From positions 265,501 through 329,500 of the forward strand of contig NC_014614.1 in assembly GCF_000196455.1 (NCBI RefSeq): DNA of 64,000 nt, in the 5' to 3' direction. Under the pieces are notes generated by a model. The model saw only the letters and a list, made by a program, of their open reading frames with translations. It was not told where the DNA came from and ran no database searches. The stretch comes from Acetoanaerobium sticklandii (lineage in GTDB: Bacteria; Bacillota; Clostridia; Peptostreptococcales; Filifactoraceae). Below, one piece after another: positions 34,342 to 41,994 of the stretch; the first letter of the stretch is position 1; every line of letters starts with the position of its first letter. The translations under genes were made by a program, and so were the position numbers.

Positions 34342-35244
34342 ATGAATGAAGAAATGATGAAGGAGCTCATATTAAAAATCATGAAAGAGCTAGATTTTAA
34401 TAAAGATTCTTCTATTCTTGAAGCCTCACCTGATGAAAAGGTCCAAACTGGAGCTTTTGATGATTCGTTTCAAGTAGAAGTCTCAGCAAGGCATATCCAC
34501 CTTAGTAAGGAACATCTTGAGGCACTTTTCAAGGATCAGGAAATAGGAATAAAAAAGGAGCTTTCTCAGCCAGGACAGTATCAGGCTGATATTAGGGTAA
34601 CTCTAATAGGGCCAAAGGGAGTGCTTCAAAATATAGCTGTTCTTGGGCCGTCTAGAAATAATACTCAAATAGAGCTGTCTCTTACAGATGCTAGAGTTCT
34701 TGGGATTAATCCTCCTGTTCGTGATTCTGGAGACACAAAGGGAAGTGCAGGAGTTATAATCAGTGCCAATGGCAGAGCTATTGAGCTTACTGAAGGAGTT
34801 ATAATTGCTAAGAGGCATATTCATATGACTCCTAAAGATGCAGTCTTAAGAGGAGTGAAGGACAAGGATTTAGTAAAGGTAAGAGTTGAAGGAGATAGAC
34901 CTCTGATATTTGATGATGTACTGGTGAGAGTCAGTGATAAATACAGCCTTGCTATGCATATAGATTTTGATGAGGCAAATGCTGTTGGCCATAGACCAGA
35001 TAGCAGAGGAAGAATAGTGTTTTATTCTGAAAGAATCAAGCTGGAAAATAAGCCTCTAGTTAAAGAGGAAACTAGCAGTGAGCTTAAAGAGTGCTTTATA
35101 GAAAAAAAGCTTATATCTGAGGAAATGATTAAGGAGCTAGTAAAATCAGAGTCTAAGATAGTCAATATACCTAAAGCTAGCATATTGACTCCTCTAGCTG
35201 TAGATTTTATTAAAGAAAAAAGGATAGAGCTAAAAAGAGTGTAA
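34342..35244 (+). CDS. pduL: PduL-type phosphate acyltransferase (phosphotransacylase)
   Basis: A 300-aa enzyme that exchanges phosphate for CoA on acetyl-CoA, giving acetyl phosphate for ATP formation and recycling CoA inside the shell. The two metal-binding repeats are clear: SARHIHLSKEH with His51/His53/His58 and AKRHIHMTPKDA with His159/His161, plus His206. The first 20 residues (NEEMMKELILKIMKELDF) form an amphipathic encapsulation helix. It is about 90 residues longer than standard PduL: an added C-terminal segment (240-300) contains another amphipathic helix and ILTPLAVDFIKEKRIELKRV. This replaces the unrelated EutD found in enteric operons. Confidence 0.92.
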   Translation: MNEEMMKELILKIMKELDFNKDSSILEASPDEKVQTGAFDDSFQVEVSARHIHLSKEHLEALFKDQEIGIKKELSQPGQYQADIRVTLIGPKGVLQNIAVLGPSRNNTQIELSLTDARVLGINPPVRDSGDTKGSAGVIISANGRAIELTEGVIIAKRHIHMTPKDAVLRGVKDKDLVKVRVEGDRPLIFDDVLVRVSDKYSLAMHIDFDEANAVGHRPDSRGRIVFYSERIKLENKPLVKEETSSELKECFIEKKLISEEMIKELVKSESKIVNIPKASILTPLAVDFIKEKRIELKRV

Positions 35245-35279
35245 TAAAGTCTCCTAAGGCACTGCAAAGGAGTGATGAA

Positions 35280-35549
35280 ATGAAAAAAATACTCATTACT
35301 AAGAAAAACATAAATGAGTACCTAGATGCAAAAACCTGTAGCCTAGTGATGGGGCCAGATATGATACTGACTCCTGGAGCAAAGGATGAGGTCAGAGAAA
35401 GAAATTACGCTATAGTCTACAAAGAAATTTCTGAATCTTCAGACGAAATATCGTTAGAAGACAGAATAAAATGTATACTAAAAAATGACTATAACGTAGA
35501 AGATGAAGCATTACTAAAGCTACTGGTTAAAAAAATTGGAGCAAAATAA
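35280..35549 (+). CDS. Small uncharacterised microcompartment-operon protein with LTPGA motif
   Basis: An 89-aa protein of unknown function, reliably coding: AAAGGAGTGATG before the ATG, tight position between pduL and eutH, codon use like its neighbours. The middle holds ILTPGAKDEVRERNYAIVY (29-47), the same motif type as in EutT and the PduL extension. Residues about 59-87 (LEDRIKCILKND, EDEALLKLLVKKIGAK) form one or two amphipathic helices resembling an encapsulation or docking peptide. No catalytic motif or membrane segment is seen. It could be an adaptor; that is inference. Confidence 0.75.
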   Translation: MKKILITKKNINEYLDAKTCSLVMGPDMILTPGAKDEVRERNYAIVYKEISESSDEISLEDRIKCILKNDYNVEDEALLKLLVKKIGAK

Positions 35550-35594
35550 ACTCAACACCAGATATAAAAACGGATGAGTAAGGGAGGTTTTGCA

Positions 35595-36722
35595 ATGCCA
35601 AGCATTAATGAAATCATCCTGTATATCATGATTGTTTTCATGGTAGTAGGAGCAGTAGATAAGATTTTTGGAAATAAATTTGGTTATGGGGAAAAATTTG
35701 ACGAAGGCTTTATGGCTATGGGCTCACTTGCTATTGCAATGGTAGGGGTAGTTTCTCTTGCTCCTGTGCTTGCAAATGTACTAAGACCTATAGTAGAGCC
35801 AGTGTATGTATTTTTGGGAGCTGACCCAGCGATGTTTGCAACTACGCTTCTTGCAAACGACATGGGAGGCTATCCTCTAGCTATGCAGCTTGCAAAGACG
35901 GAAGAAGCAGGTCTGTTTGCAGGGCTGATTTTAGGAGCTATGATGGGACCTACAATAGTATTTACAATACCGGTAGCTCTAGGAATAATTAAAAAGGAAG
36001 ATCATAAATATCTAGCAAAGGGTGTTCTTGCAGGTATGATTACTATACCTATAGGATGCTTTGTTGGAGGACTAGTTGCAGGCTTTGATTTGACTATGAT
36101 ACTTAAAAATCTAGTTCCAATCATCATAGTTTCAGCACTGCTTGCTGTTGGACTGTGGTTTATACCAGAAAAAATGATAAAAGGCTTTACTGTATTTGGA
36201 CAGGGCGTAGTAGTAGTTATAACCATTGGTACTGCAGCGATTATAGTTGAGACCTTGACAGGAGGAAAGCTAGTGCTTATCCCTGGAATGGCGCCTATTC
36301 AAGATGGTATTTTAATTGTTGGTTCAATTGCGATTACACTTGCTGGAGCTTTTCCTCTGGTGCATTTTATCACCAAGGTGTTCAATAAGCCTCTAATGCA
36401 AGTTGGAAAGCTTCTTGGCATGGGAGATGTAGCAGCAGCGGGTATGGTTGCTACTCTTGCAAACAATATACCTATGTTTGGACTTATGAAGGATATGGAT
36501 GAAAGAGGTAAGGTTTTAAACGTTGCCTTTGCAGTAAGTGCGGCTTTTGTATTTGGAGATCACTTGGGCTTTACTGCTGGAGTTAACAAGGATATGATTT
36601 TCCCTATGGTAGCAGGAAAATTAGTAGCTGGTATAACAGCTGTAATTCTAGCTAGCTTTATTACTCCTAAAAATAAAATAGAAGAGCCTGCAATAGAGCA
36701 GCCAAATGTGATTTCAGAGTAA
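35595..36722 (+). CDS. eutH: Ethanolamine permease EutH
   Basis: A 375-aa membrane protein with about ten to eleven hydrophobic segments that imports ethanolamine. Landmarks: MVVGAVDKIFGNKFGYGEKFDEGFMAMGSLAIAMVG, LLANDMGGYPLAMQLA, ANNIPMFGLMKDMDERGKVLNVAFAVSAAFVFGDHLGFTAGV. The start ATG at 35595 is used because AAGGGAGG (35580-35587) precedes it by seven bases; the frame-opening ATG at 35574 lies upstream of that site. Complete. Confidence 0.95.
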   Translation: MPSINEIILYIMIVFMVVGAVDKIFGNKFGYGEKFDEGFMAMGSLAIAMVGVVSLAPVLANVLRPIVEPVYVFLGADPAMFATTLLANDMGGYPLAMQLAKTEEAGLFAGLILGAMMGPTIVFTIPVALGIIKKEDHKYLAKGVLAGMITIPIGCFVGGLVAGFDLTMILKNLVPIIIVSALLAVGLWFIPEKMIKGFTVFGQGVVVVITIGTAAIIVETLTGGKLVLIPGMAPIQDGILIVGSIAITLAGAFPLVHFITKVFNKPLMQVGKLLGMGDVAAAGMVATLANNIPMFGLMKDMDERGKVLNVAFAVSAAFVFGDHLGFTAGVNKDMIFPMVAGKLVAGITAVILASFITPKNKIEEPAIEQPNVISE

Positions 36723-36741
36723 ACTCTGTCAGGAGGGTATT

Positions 36742-37191
36742 ATGAATCTAGATGAAAAGGTACTAGAGTCTTTAGTTAGAAAGGTAGTAGGAGAGCTTAT
36801 GGCAGCCAAAATGCCAGAGCTTGAAAAGGATATTGATCCTAAGACTGGCATAATGTCTATTAAAGCAGAAAAGGTAGTGTGTGAGAAGTTTGACACAGGT
36901 CATATAAATGACAAGGTTTATTTAAAGGATGTACTAAGCCTTGACGAAAGTCCAAGACTAGGCTGTGGCATGATGGAAATGGATAACTCTGCTTTTGAAT
37001 GGACGCTTAAATACGATGAAATAGATTATGTGATAGATGGGGTTCTTGAAATCAGGTTAAAGGATAAAACCATAAGAGGGGAAAAGGGCGATATTATTTT
37101 TATTCCAAAGGATTCAGAGATAGTATTTGCTACTCCTTCCACTGTTAGGTTTATGTATGTAACATATCCGGCAAATTGGAGTGAGCAGTAA
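36742..37191 (+). CDS. eutQ: Ethanolamine utilisation cupin protein EutQ
   Basis: A 149-aa protein. The N-terminal 25 residues (LDEKVLESLVRKVVGELMAAK) form an amphipathic helix of encapsulation-peptide type; a cupin barrel follows (about 65-148, GMMEMDNSAFEWTLKYDEIDYVIDGVLEIRLKDKTI, GDIIFIPKDSEIVFATP). It is shorter than enteric EutQ (about 230 aa), lacking part of the linker region. EutQ has been reported to have acetate kinase activity in Salmonella and to assist assembly; which applies here is open. Confidence 0.9.
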   Translation: MNLDEKVLESLVRKVVGELMAAKMPELEKDIDPKTGIMSIKAEKVVCEKFDTGHINDKVYLKDVLSLDESPRLGCGMMEMDNSAFEWTLKYDEIDYVIDGVLEIRLKDKTIRGEKGDIIFIPKDSEIVFATPSTVRFMYVTYPANWSEQ

Positions 37192-37235
37192 AGCTTAAAA
37201 ATTTATAGAGTAAAAGGTTTGGCGTTTAGCTAATT

Positions 37236-37260
37236 AAAAGGATAATATCCTGCCTTTTTC
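37236..37260 (+). terminator. Weak intra-operon hairpin before eutJ
   Basis: AAAAGG (37236-37241) can pair with CCTTTTT (37253-37259); AGGAT/ATCCT inside offers an alternative fold. It lies in the only sizeable gap (100 bases) of the latter half of the eut operon. The stem is short and the following CTC weakens it as a terminator; it may lower expression downstream. Confidence 0.3.
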
Positions 37261-37291
37261 TCATAAATCCTATCAGGAAGGAGGAGGGCTT

Positions 37292-38137
37292 ATGAGCTCT
37301 TGCCTTGAAATATTTTCCTATTGCGACGAGCTAGTAGATGAATTTGAAAAAGTGATAAGCTGTCCTAAAAAAGAAAAATCCTCTGTATACTACACAGGGG
37401 TGGATTTGGGTACGGCATATGTAGTGCTTGCAGTGCTCGATGAAAATAAAAAACCAGTTGCTGGAGCCTATAGAAGAGCTTCCGTAGTCAAAGATGGAAT
37501 GGTAGTGGATTACATGGGAGCAATAAAAATAGTAAGAGAATTAAAAAATGAAATAGAAGAAAAGCTAGATGCGAAGCTTGTTTATGCAGCAGCAGCGCTT
37601 CCACCAGGGACCACGAGTCTTGACTCTGGAGCGATAAAGCATGTAGTTCAGGGAGCGGGATTCGAACTTACTGCACTTTTAGATGAGCCTACAGCTGCAA
37701 ATGCAGTGCTTAAAATAAGCGATGGAGCAATAGTTGATGTGGGCGGCGGAACTACAGGGATTTCTATACTTAAGGATTCAAAGGTTATATATGTGGCTGA
37801 TGAGCCTACAGGAGGCACGCATTTTTCCCTAGTAATAGCAGGGGCATATAAAATGCCTTTTGAAGAAGCTGACACCTACAAAAGAGATGAGAAAAATCAC
37901 AAAGAGCTCACTCCTGTAATTAAGCCAGTGGTTGACAAGGTCTCATCCATAATAAATACCCATATTAAAAACCACGATGTAAGTGAAGTATATCTTGTTG
38001 GAGGAACATGCTGCTTTAATAATATAGAAGAAATGATTGAGAATTATATTAAGATACCTACAATAAAACCTAAAAATCCTTTATTCGTAACACCACTTGG
38101 AATTGCACTTAATTGTACTCAGGAAATAATGGAATAA
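37292..38137 (+). CDS. eutJ: Ethanolamine utilisation chaperone-like protein EutJ
   Basis: A 281-aa Hsp70/actin-fold ATPase without the substrate-binding domain. Landmarks: TGVDLGTAYVVLAVLDENKKPVAGA, GTTSLDSGAIKHVVQGAGFELTALLDEPTAANAVL, AIVDVGGGTTGISI and YLVGGTCCFNNIEEMIE. Its role in the microcompartment is presumed assembly or cofactor chaperoning. It has a strong AAGGAGGAGGG site. It precedes eutN by 14 bases. Confidence 0.93.
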   Translation: MSSCLEIFSYCDELVDEFEKVISCPKKEKSSVYYTGVDLGTAYVVLAVLDENKKPVAGAYRRASVVKDGMVVDYMGAIKIVRELKNEIEEKLDAKLVYAAAALPPGTTSLDSGAIKHVVQGAGFELTALLDEPTAANAVLKISDGAIVDVGGGTTGISILKDSKVIYVADEPTGGTHFSLVIAGAYKMPFEEADTYKRDEKNHKELTPVIKPVVDKVSSIINTHIKNHDVSEVYLVGGTCCFNNIEEMIENYIKIPTIKPKNPLFVTPLGIALNCTQEIME

Positions 38138-38151
38138 AAGGAGCTGGTAAG

Positions 38152-38412
38152 ATGATAGCCGGAAAAGTAATTGATAATATTTGGGCTACGAGAAAATCGG
38201 ATTCTCTAAAAGGCCTTAAATTCATGCTCATAGAAGCTATAGGGGGCAAGGAATCTGGCAAGTATATCATAGCTGCAGATACTATAGGAGCTGGTATAGG
38301 AGAGAGAGTGTTGATTTGTGGTGGAAGCTCAGCAAGAAAGATGCTAGGCAAAGACGATGTGCCAGTAGATGCTGTCATAGTTGGGATTATAGATGAGGAT
38401 TGCATTTTTTAG
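38152..38412 (+). CDS. eutN: Pentameric vertex protein EutN
   Basis: An 86-aa BMC-P (EutN/CcmL) protein that caps the twelve vertices of the shell. Landmarks: MIAGKVIDNIWATRKSDSLKGLKFMLIEAI, IAADTIGAGIGERVLICGGSSAR and DAVIVGIID. The ATG at 38152 is chosen because AAAGGAG precedes it; a longer frame overlaps the eutJ end and is rejected. Presence of this vertex protein argues that the shell can close. Confidence 0.94.
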   Translation: MIAGKVIDNIWATRKSDSLKGLKFMLIEAIGGKESGKYIIAADTIGAGIGERVLICGGSSARKMLGKDDVPVDAVIVGIIDEDCIF

Positions 38413-38439
38413 CAAGGTAAAAAAGCAGAGGTGAAAAAA

Positions 38440-39777
38440 GTGGACTTACAGCAAATAGTAAAAGATGCAGGGATAGTAGGAGCAGGAGGAGCTGGCTTTC
38501 CAACTCATGCAAAGCTCACAGAAAAAGCTGAGTACATCCTTCTAAACGCAGCTGAATGCGAGCCGCTACTAAGAGTGGATCAGCAGCTTATGGAGATTTA
38601 CCCAAAGGAAATCATATTGGGCTTTGAAGCAGCAGGAAAACAAGTAGGGGCGTCACAAGCAATCATAGGAATTAAGAATAAGCATAAAAAAGTAATAAAA
38701 ATTTTAAATGAAGCAATAGAAGCTTTGAACTTAACTGAGTATGTAAAGGTAACTCCTCTTGAGGATGTATATCCAGCTGGAGATGAGCATGTCCTAGTAT
38801 ATGAGTTTACAAAAAAAATAGTGCCAGAGCTAGGAATACCACTTAGAGTAGGGTGCGTAGTTATAAATTCAGAAACTGCATTAAATATTTACAATGCCAT
38901 AAATCAGCTTCCAGTAACAGATACCTATTTGACTATAGCTGGGGACATAGAAAATCCTGTGACGCTCAAGGTTCCAGTAGGCACGCCAATTAGAGCCTTA
39001 TTTGAAAAAGCAGGCATAAAGGATATAGATAGCTACGCAGTAATAGATGGTGGTCCTATGATGGGACCTGTGATGGAAAATATAGATGGCTTTGTAAATA
39101 AAAAAAGCAAGGGCTATATTCTTTTGAAGAAAGACCATTTTCTAATTAAAAGAAAAACAGTGAGTTTAGAAAGAGCTAGCGTTGTTAGCAGAACTGCTTG
39201 TGAGCAGTGCAGAATGTGTACGGATTTATGTCCTAGGTATCTTTTGGGACATAATATGCAGCCTCATAAGATGATGAGAACTCTTGGCTATCAGCTAAAG
39301 GATATAAGTGAGCAGGATATTTCTCAGCTATGCTGTGAGTGCAACGTATGCGAACTATTTGCTTGCCCAGTAAACATCCACCCAAGAGCTGTAAACGTAA
39401 TATATAAAAAGAAGCTTCAGGAACAGGGAATAAGATATGAGCCTATTAAAACTGAATTTACTCCGAGGGTGGCAAGGGATTTTAGATTGATACCTACAAA
39501 ACGCCTCATTTTCAAACTAGGGCTTCATGATTATGACAGACCAGCACCTCTTGATTTTGATGAATACAAATCGTCATACGTTGAAATACCTATGAGTCAG
39601 CATATAGGAAGGCCATCACAGCCTATAGTAAGCGCTGGAGAGCAAGTGAAAAAAGGACAGCTGATAGCTGTGATTCCAGAAAATTCACTAGGGGCAGCTA
39701 TTCATGCTAGTATAGACGGGGTGGTAGTAAAGGTAGATGAAAAATCTATAGCGATAAAGGTGGGAGATTATGAGTAA
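38440..39777 (+). CDS. pduS: PduS-like RnfC-type flavoprotein (corrin reductase)
   Basis: A 445-aa flavin/iron-sulfur protein. It starts with the RnfC-type NADH/FMN domain (GIVGAGGAGFPTHAKL, LLNAAECEPLL, GGPMMGP), then two ferredoxin clusters: Cys254-x2-Cys257-x2-Cys260-x3-Cys264 and Cys298-x2-Cys301-x2-Cys304-x4-Cys309, and ends with a barrel-sandwich domain (GEQVKKGQLIAVIP). PduS reduces cob(III)alamin to cob(I)alamin for the adenosyltransferase and can pass electrons through the shell with PduT. The GTG at 38440 fits AGAGGTG (38427-38433); a GTG at 38431 overlaps it. It overlaps the pduT-like start by eight bases. Confidence 0.9.
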   Translation: MDLQQIVKDAGIVGAGGAGFPTHAKLTEKAEYILLNAAECEPLLRVDQQLMEIYPKEIILGFEAAGKQVGASQAIIGIKNKHKKVIKILNEAIEALNLTEYVKVTPLEDVYPAGDEHVLVYEFTKKIVPELGIPLRVGCVVINSETALNIYNAINQLPVTDTYLTIAGDIENPVTLKVPVGTPIRALFEKAGIKDIDSYAVIDGGPMMGPVMENIDGFVNKKSKGYILLKKDHFLIKRKTVSLERASVVSRTACEQCRMCTDLCPRYLLGHNMQPHKMMRTLGYQLKDISEQDISQLCCECNVCELFACPVNIHPRAVNVIYKKKLQEQGIRYEPIKTEFTPRVARDFRLIPTKRLIFKLGLHDYDRPAPLDFDEYKSSYVEIPMSQHIGRPSQPIVSAGEQVKKGQLIAVIPENSLGAAIHASIDGVVVKVDEKSIAIKVGDYE

Positions 39778-40318
39778 CTCAATTGGAATGATAGAGCTTA
39801 CCAGCATTGCGAAAGGCATATATGCAACTGATATGATGATTAAGGCGGCAAATATTGAAGTCGTAAGTGCAACTCCAGTATGCCCAGGAAAATATATAGC
39901 GATAATTCAAGGCGATGTAGCAGCAGTTGAAAGCTCGATAAATGCTGGAGTAAGAGCTTCTGAGGAATACTTAGTAGATAGCTTTATATTAGCAAATGTT
40001 CATCCGGCTGTATTTCCAGCCATAACAGCAACTACACTTCCAGATGGAAGCGGAGCCCTAGGGGTTATGGAATCCTTTTCTATGGCTTCTATGATTATGG
40101 CGGCAGACGCTGCGCTTAAAACAGCTGAAATACAAGCGCTTGAGCTTAGACTTGGCAGTGGACTTGGAGGAAAGGCGTATTTTACATTCACAGGTGACGT
40201 TGCGGCTGTAAATGAAGCAGTAGAAGCAGGAAAAGTAATGGCTATGGAAAAAGGCTTGCTAGTTGATGTAGCAATAATGCCATCTCCTGCAAAAAAACTT
40301 TGGCAAGCGCTTTTTTAA
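39770..40318 (+). CDS. pduT: PduT-like tandem-BMC shell protein with pore cysteine
   Basis: A 182-aa protein of two BMC domains (about 3-85 and 95-178) that forms a pseudohexameric trimer. Cys38 in ATPVCPGKYI is at the position where Salmonella PduT binds a [4Fe-4S] cluster in its central pore, so it probably carries electrons across the shell. The second half shows GALGVMESFSMASMIMAADAALKTAEI. It overlaps pduS by eight bases, so the pair is co-translated, and it ends the ethanolamine operon. Confidence 0.92.
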   Translation: MSNSIGMIELTSIAKGIYATDMMIKAANIEVVSATPVCPGKYIAIIQGDVAAVESSINAGVRASEEYLVDSFILANVHPAVFPAITATTLPDGSGALGVMESFSMASMIMAADAALKTAEIQALELRLGSGLGGKAYFTFTGDVAAVNEAVEAGKVMAMEKGLLVDVAIMPSPAKKLWQALF

Positions 40319-40416
40319 AATTATTAAGAATCTTATCCATTTGTTTTAACATACAGAGTTTAATATAAGTATAAATTAATGTGGGATTGATATTAAGAAG
40401 AAATCTAAGCATAGAA

Positions 40417-40456
40417 AAAGAGCTTTGGAGGGTTAAGACCAAAACTCTTTTTTTAT
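40417..40456 (+). terminator. Bidirectional terminator between the eut operon and tyrS
   Basis: AAAGAG-C-TTTGG (40417-40428) pairs with CCAAA-A-CTCTTT (40439-40450) and is followed by TTTTTATTTT. On the other strand the same stem is followed by a T-rich tract, so it also serves the convergent tyrS. Confidence 0.8.
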
Positions 40457-40517
40457 TTTGGATAAAGCAAGGTATTCTCTTTGTATTGAAAATCTGTATT
40501 CCAATAAGCAATGAGGA

Positions 40518-41744
40518 TTATATTGCTTTTACTTGATGGTAGGTTTTTTTGCCTTTTTTAATCATCAGCACCCCGTCATTTAGCATATCAGCAGTTACGT
40601 TAAAATCTATAGCCTCTACCTTGATATCATTAACTGAGATACCGCCTTGAGAGATAAGTCTTCTTGCTTCGCTTGAAGATGGAACTAGGCCAGTTTCTTT
40701 AAGCACATCTAATATAGCTATTCCACTTTCTAGTCTAGCTAGTTCAAATCCTGTAGTAGGAGCATTTGCAGAAGCGTTGTTGTTAGTAAATAATGCTCTT
40801 GCAGCTTCCATTGCAGCATCAGCATCTTCTTTGCTGTGCACTAGCTTAGTAACCTCGTAAGCAAGAACTTCCTTTGCATGGTTTATTTCAGAGCCTTCAA
40901 GAGTTCCTAGTCTTCTTACCTCATCCATAGGAAGGAAGGTAAGCAGTGCTAGGCATTTCTCAACTGAGGCATCTTCTATATTTCTCCAGTATTGGAAAAA
41001 CTCATATGGAGTAGTTTTTTCTCTGTCTAGCCATACTGCACCAGCCATAGTCTTACCCATTTTTTTGCCGTCTGATGTAGTTAGAAGATTAAAGGTCATT
41101 CCGTATGCTTGCTTACCCTCTTTTCTTCTTATAAGGTCAGTTCCAGCTATGATATTAGACCACTGATCGTCTCCGCCTAGTTGCATAACGCATCCATGTC
41201 TTCTATTTAGCTCTAAAAAGTCATATGCTTGCATAATCATGTAATTGAACTCTAAGAAGGATAGACCTTTTTCCATTCTAGATTTAAAGCATTCTGCAGT
41301 AAGCATTCTATTAACTGAAAAATGCATACCTATTTCTCTTAAAAAAGGGATATATTCCAAATTCATCAGCCAGTCAGCGTTGTTTGCCATGATTGCGTTA
41401 TCTGCTGTGAAATCTATAAATCTGCCTAGCTGAGCTTTAAAGCGCTCTCCATTTTCTTTTATAGTTTCAGGGGTGATCATTTGACGCATATCTGTTCTGC
41501 CAGACGGATCCCCTATCATTGTAGTGCCGCCGCCTATTAGAACGATAGGCGTATGACCAGCAAGTTGCAGATGACGCATCGCTACAGCCTGTAGAAAATG
41601 TCCTACATGAAGGCTATCAGCAGTCGGGTCGTAGCCTGTATAAAAAACAACCTTCTCCTTCCCTAATAACTCTCTGATTTCATCTTCATGTGTTGCTTGA
41701 GCGATAAATCCGCGCTCCTTTAGAACATCAAATACATTCTCCAT
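40518..41744 (-). CDS. tyrS: Tyrosyl-tRNA synthetase
   Basis: A 408-aa class I aminoacyl-tRNA synthetase. The ATP-binding HIGH equivalent is HVGHFLQ in DPTADSLHVGHFLQAV, and the KMSKS equivalent is KMGKT in LLTTSDGKKMGKT. Tyrosine-binding residues lie in YTGYDPT and MQAYDFLELNRRHGCVMQLGGDDQW. A C-terminal S4 RNA-binding domain (about 345-405) is present. The ATG follows AGAGGTG. No T-box leader could be found upstream, unlike many clostridial tyrS genes; a promoter lies on the minus strand at about 41809-41838. Confidence 0.96.
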   Translation of the reverse strand: MENVFDVLKERGFIAQATHEDEIRELLGKEKVVFYTGYDPTADSLHVGHFLQAVAMRHLQLAGHTPIVLIGGGTTMIGDPSGRTDMRQMITPETIKENGERFKAQLGRFIDFTADNAIMANNADWLMNLEYIPFLREIGMHFSVNRMLTAECFKSRMEKGLSFLEFNYMIMQAYDFLELNRRHGCVMQLGGDDQWSNIIAGTDLIRRKEGKQAYGMTFNLLTTSDGKKMGKTMAGAVWLDREKTTPYEFFQYWRNIEDASVEKCLALLTFLPMDEVRRLGTLEGSEINHAKEVLAYEVTKLVHSKEDADAAMEAARALFTNNNASANAPTTGFELARLESGIAILDVLKETGLVPSSSEARRLISQGGISVNDIKVEAIDFNVTADMLNDGVLMIKKGKKTYHQVKAI

Positions 41745-41808
41745 TTTCTCACCTCTTTGTTTTAATTTTTATGCCAAAAGCAAGCTTCCTTGATTTAGCA
41801 TTAAACCT

Positions 41809-41838
41809 ATTATAATACTATAATACATGGTATTTCAA
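41809..41838 (-). promoter_or_regulatory. Promoter of tyrS
   Basis: On the minus strand TTGAAA (41838-41833) and TATAAT (41814-41809) are spaced by 18 bases, about 65 bases before the tyrS start. Confidence 0.5.
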
Positions 41839-41994
41839 TAAAAATACTCACAAAAAATTTATGTTTGCCGATATAAGATATGTGAATTTGTGCAGATTTG
41901 TCTGATAATTTCGCTTAAATTCTGTTATTATAACAATTAAAATGGTATAATAAGTATTGAAAATTATAAAGAATGAAACTGGAGGGAAAAACTA

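Noticed and set aside
35280..35549. The 89-aa protein as a second EutN or another shell protein
   Set aside because: No BMC or CcmL/EutN pattern; only the LTPGA motif and terminal helices are seen.
40319..40416. A second EutV hexaloop element after the eut operon
   Set aside because: A short ATAGAA run with A1/G4 occurs near 40411 but it has no flanking stem, and no regulated gene lies downstream on that strand.
41745..41994. T-box riboswitch before tyrS
   Set aside because: Looked on the minus strand for the GGTGG-ACCGCG T-box sequence and an accompanying terminator; neither is present.
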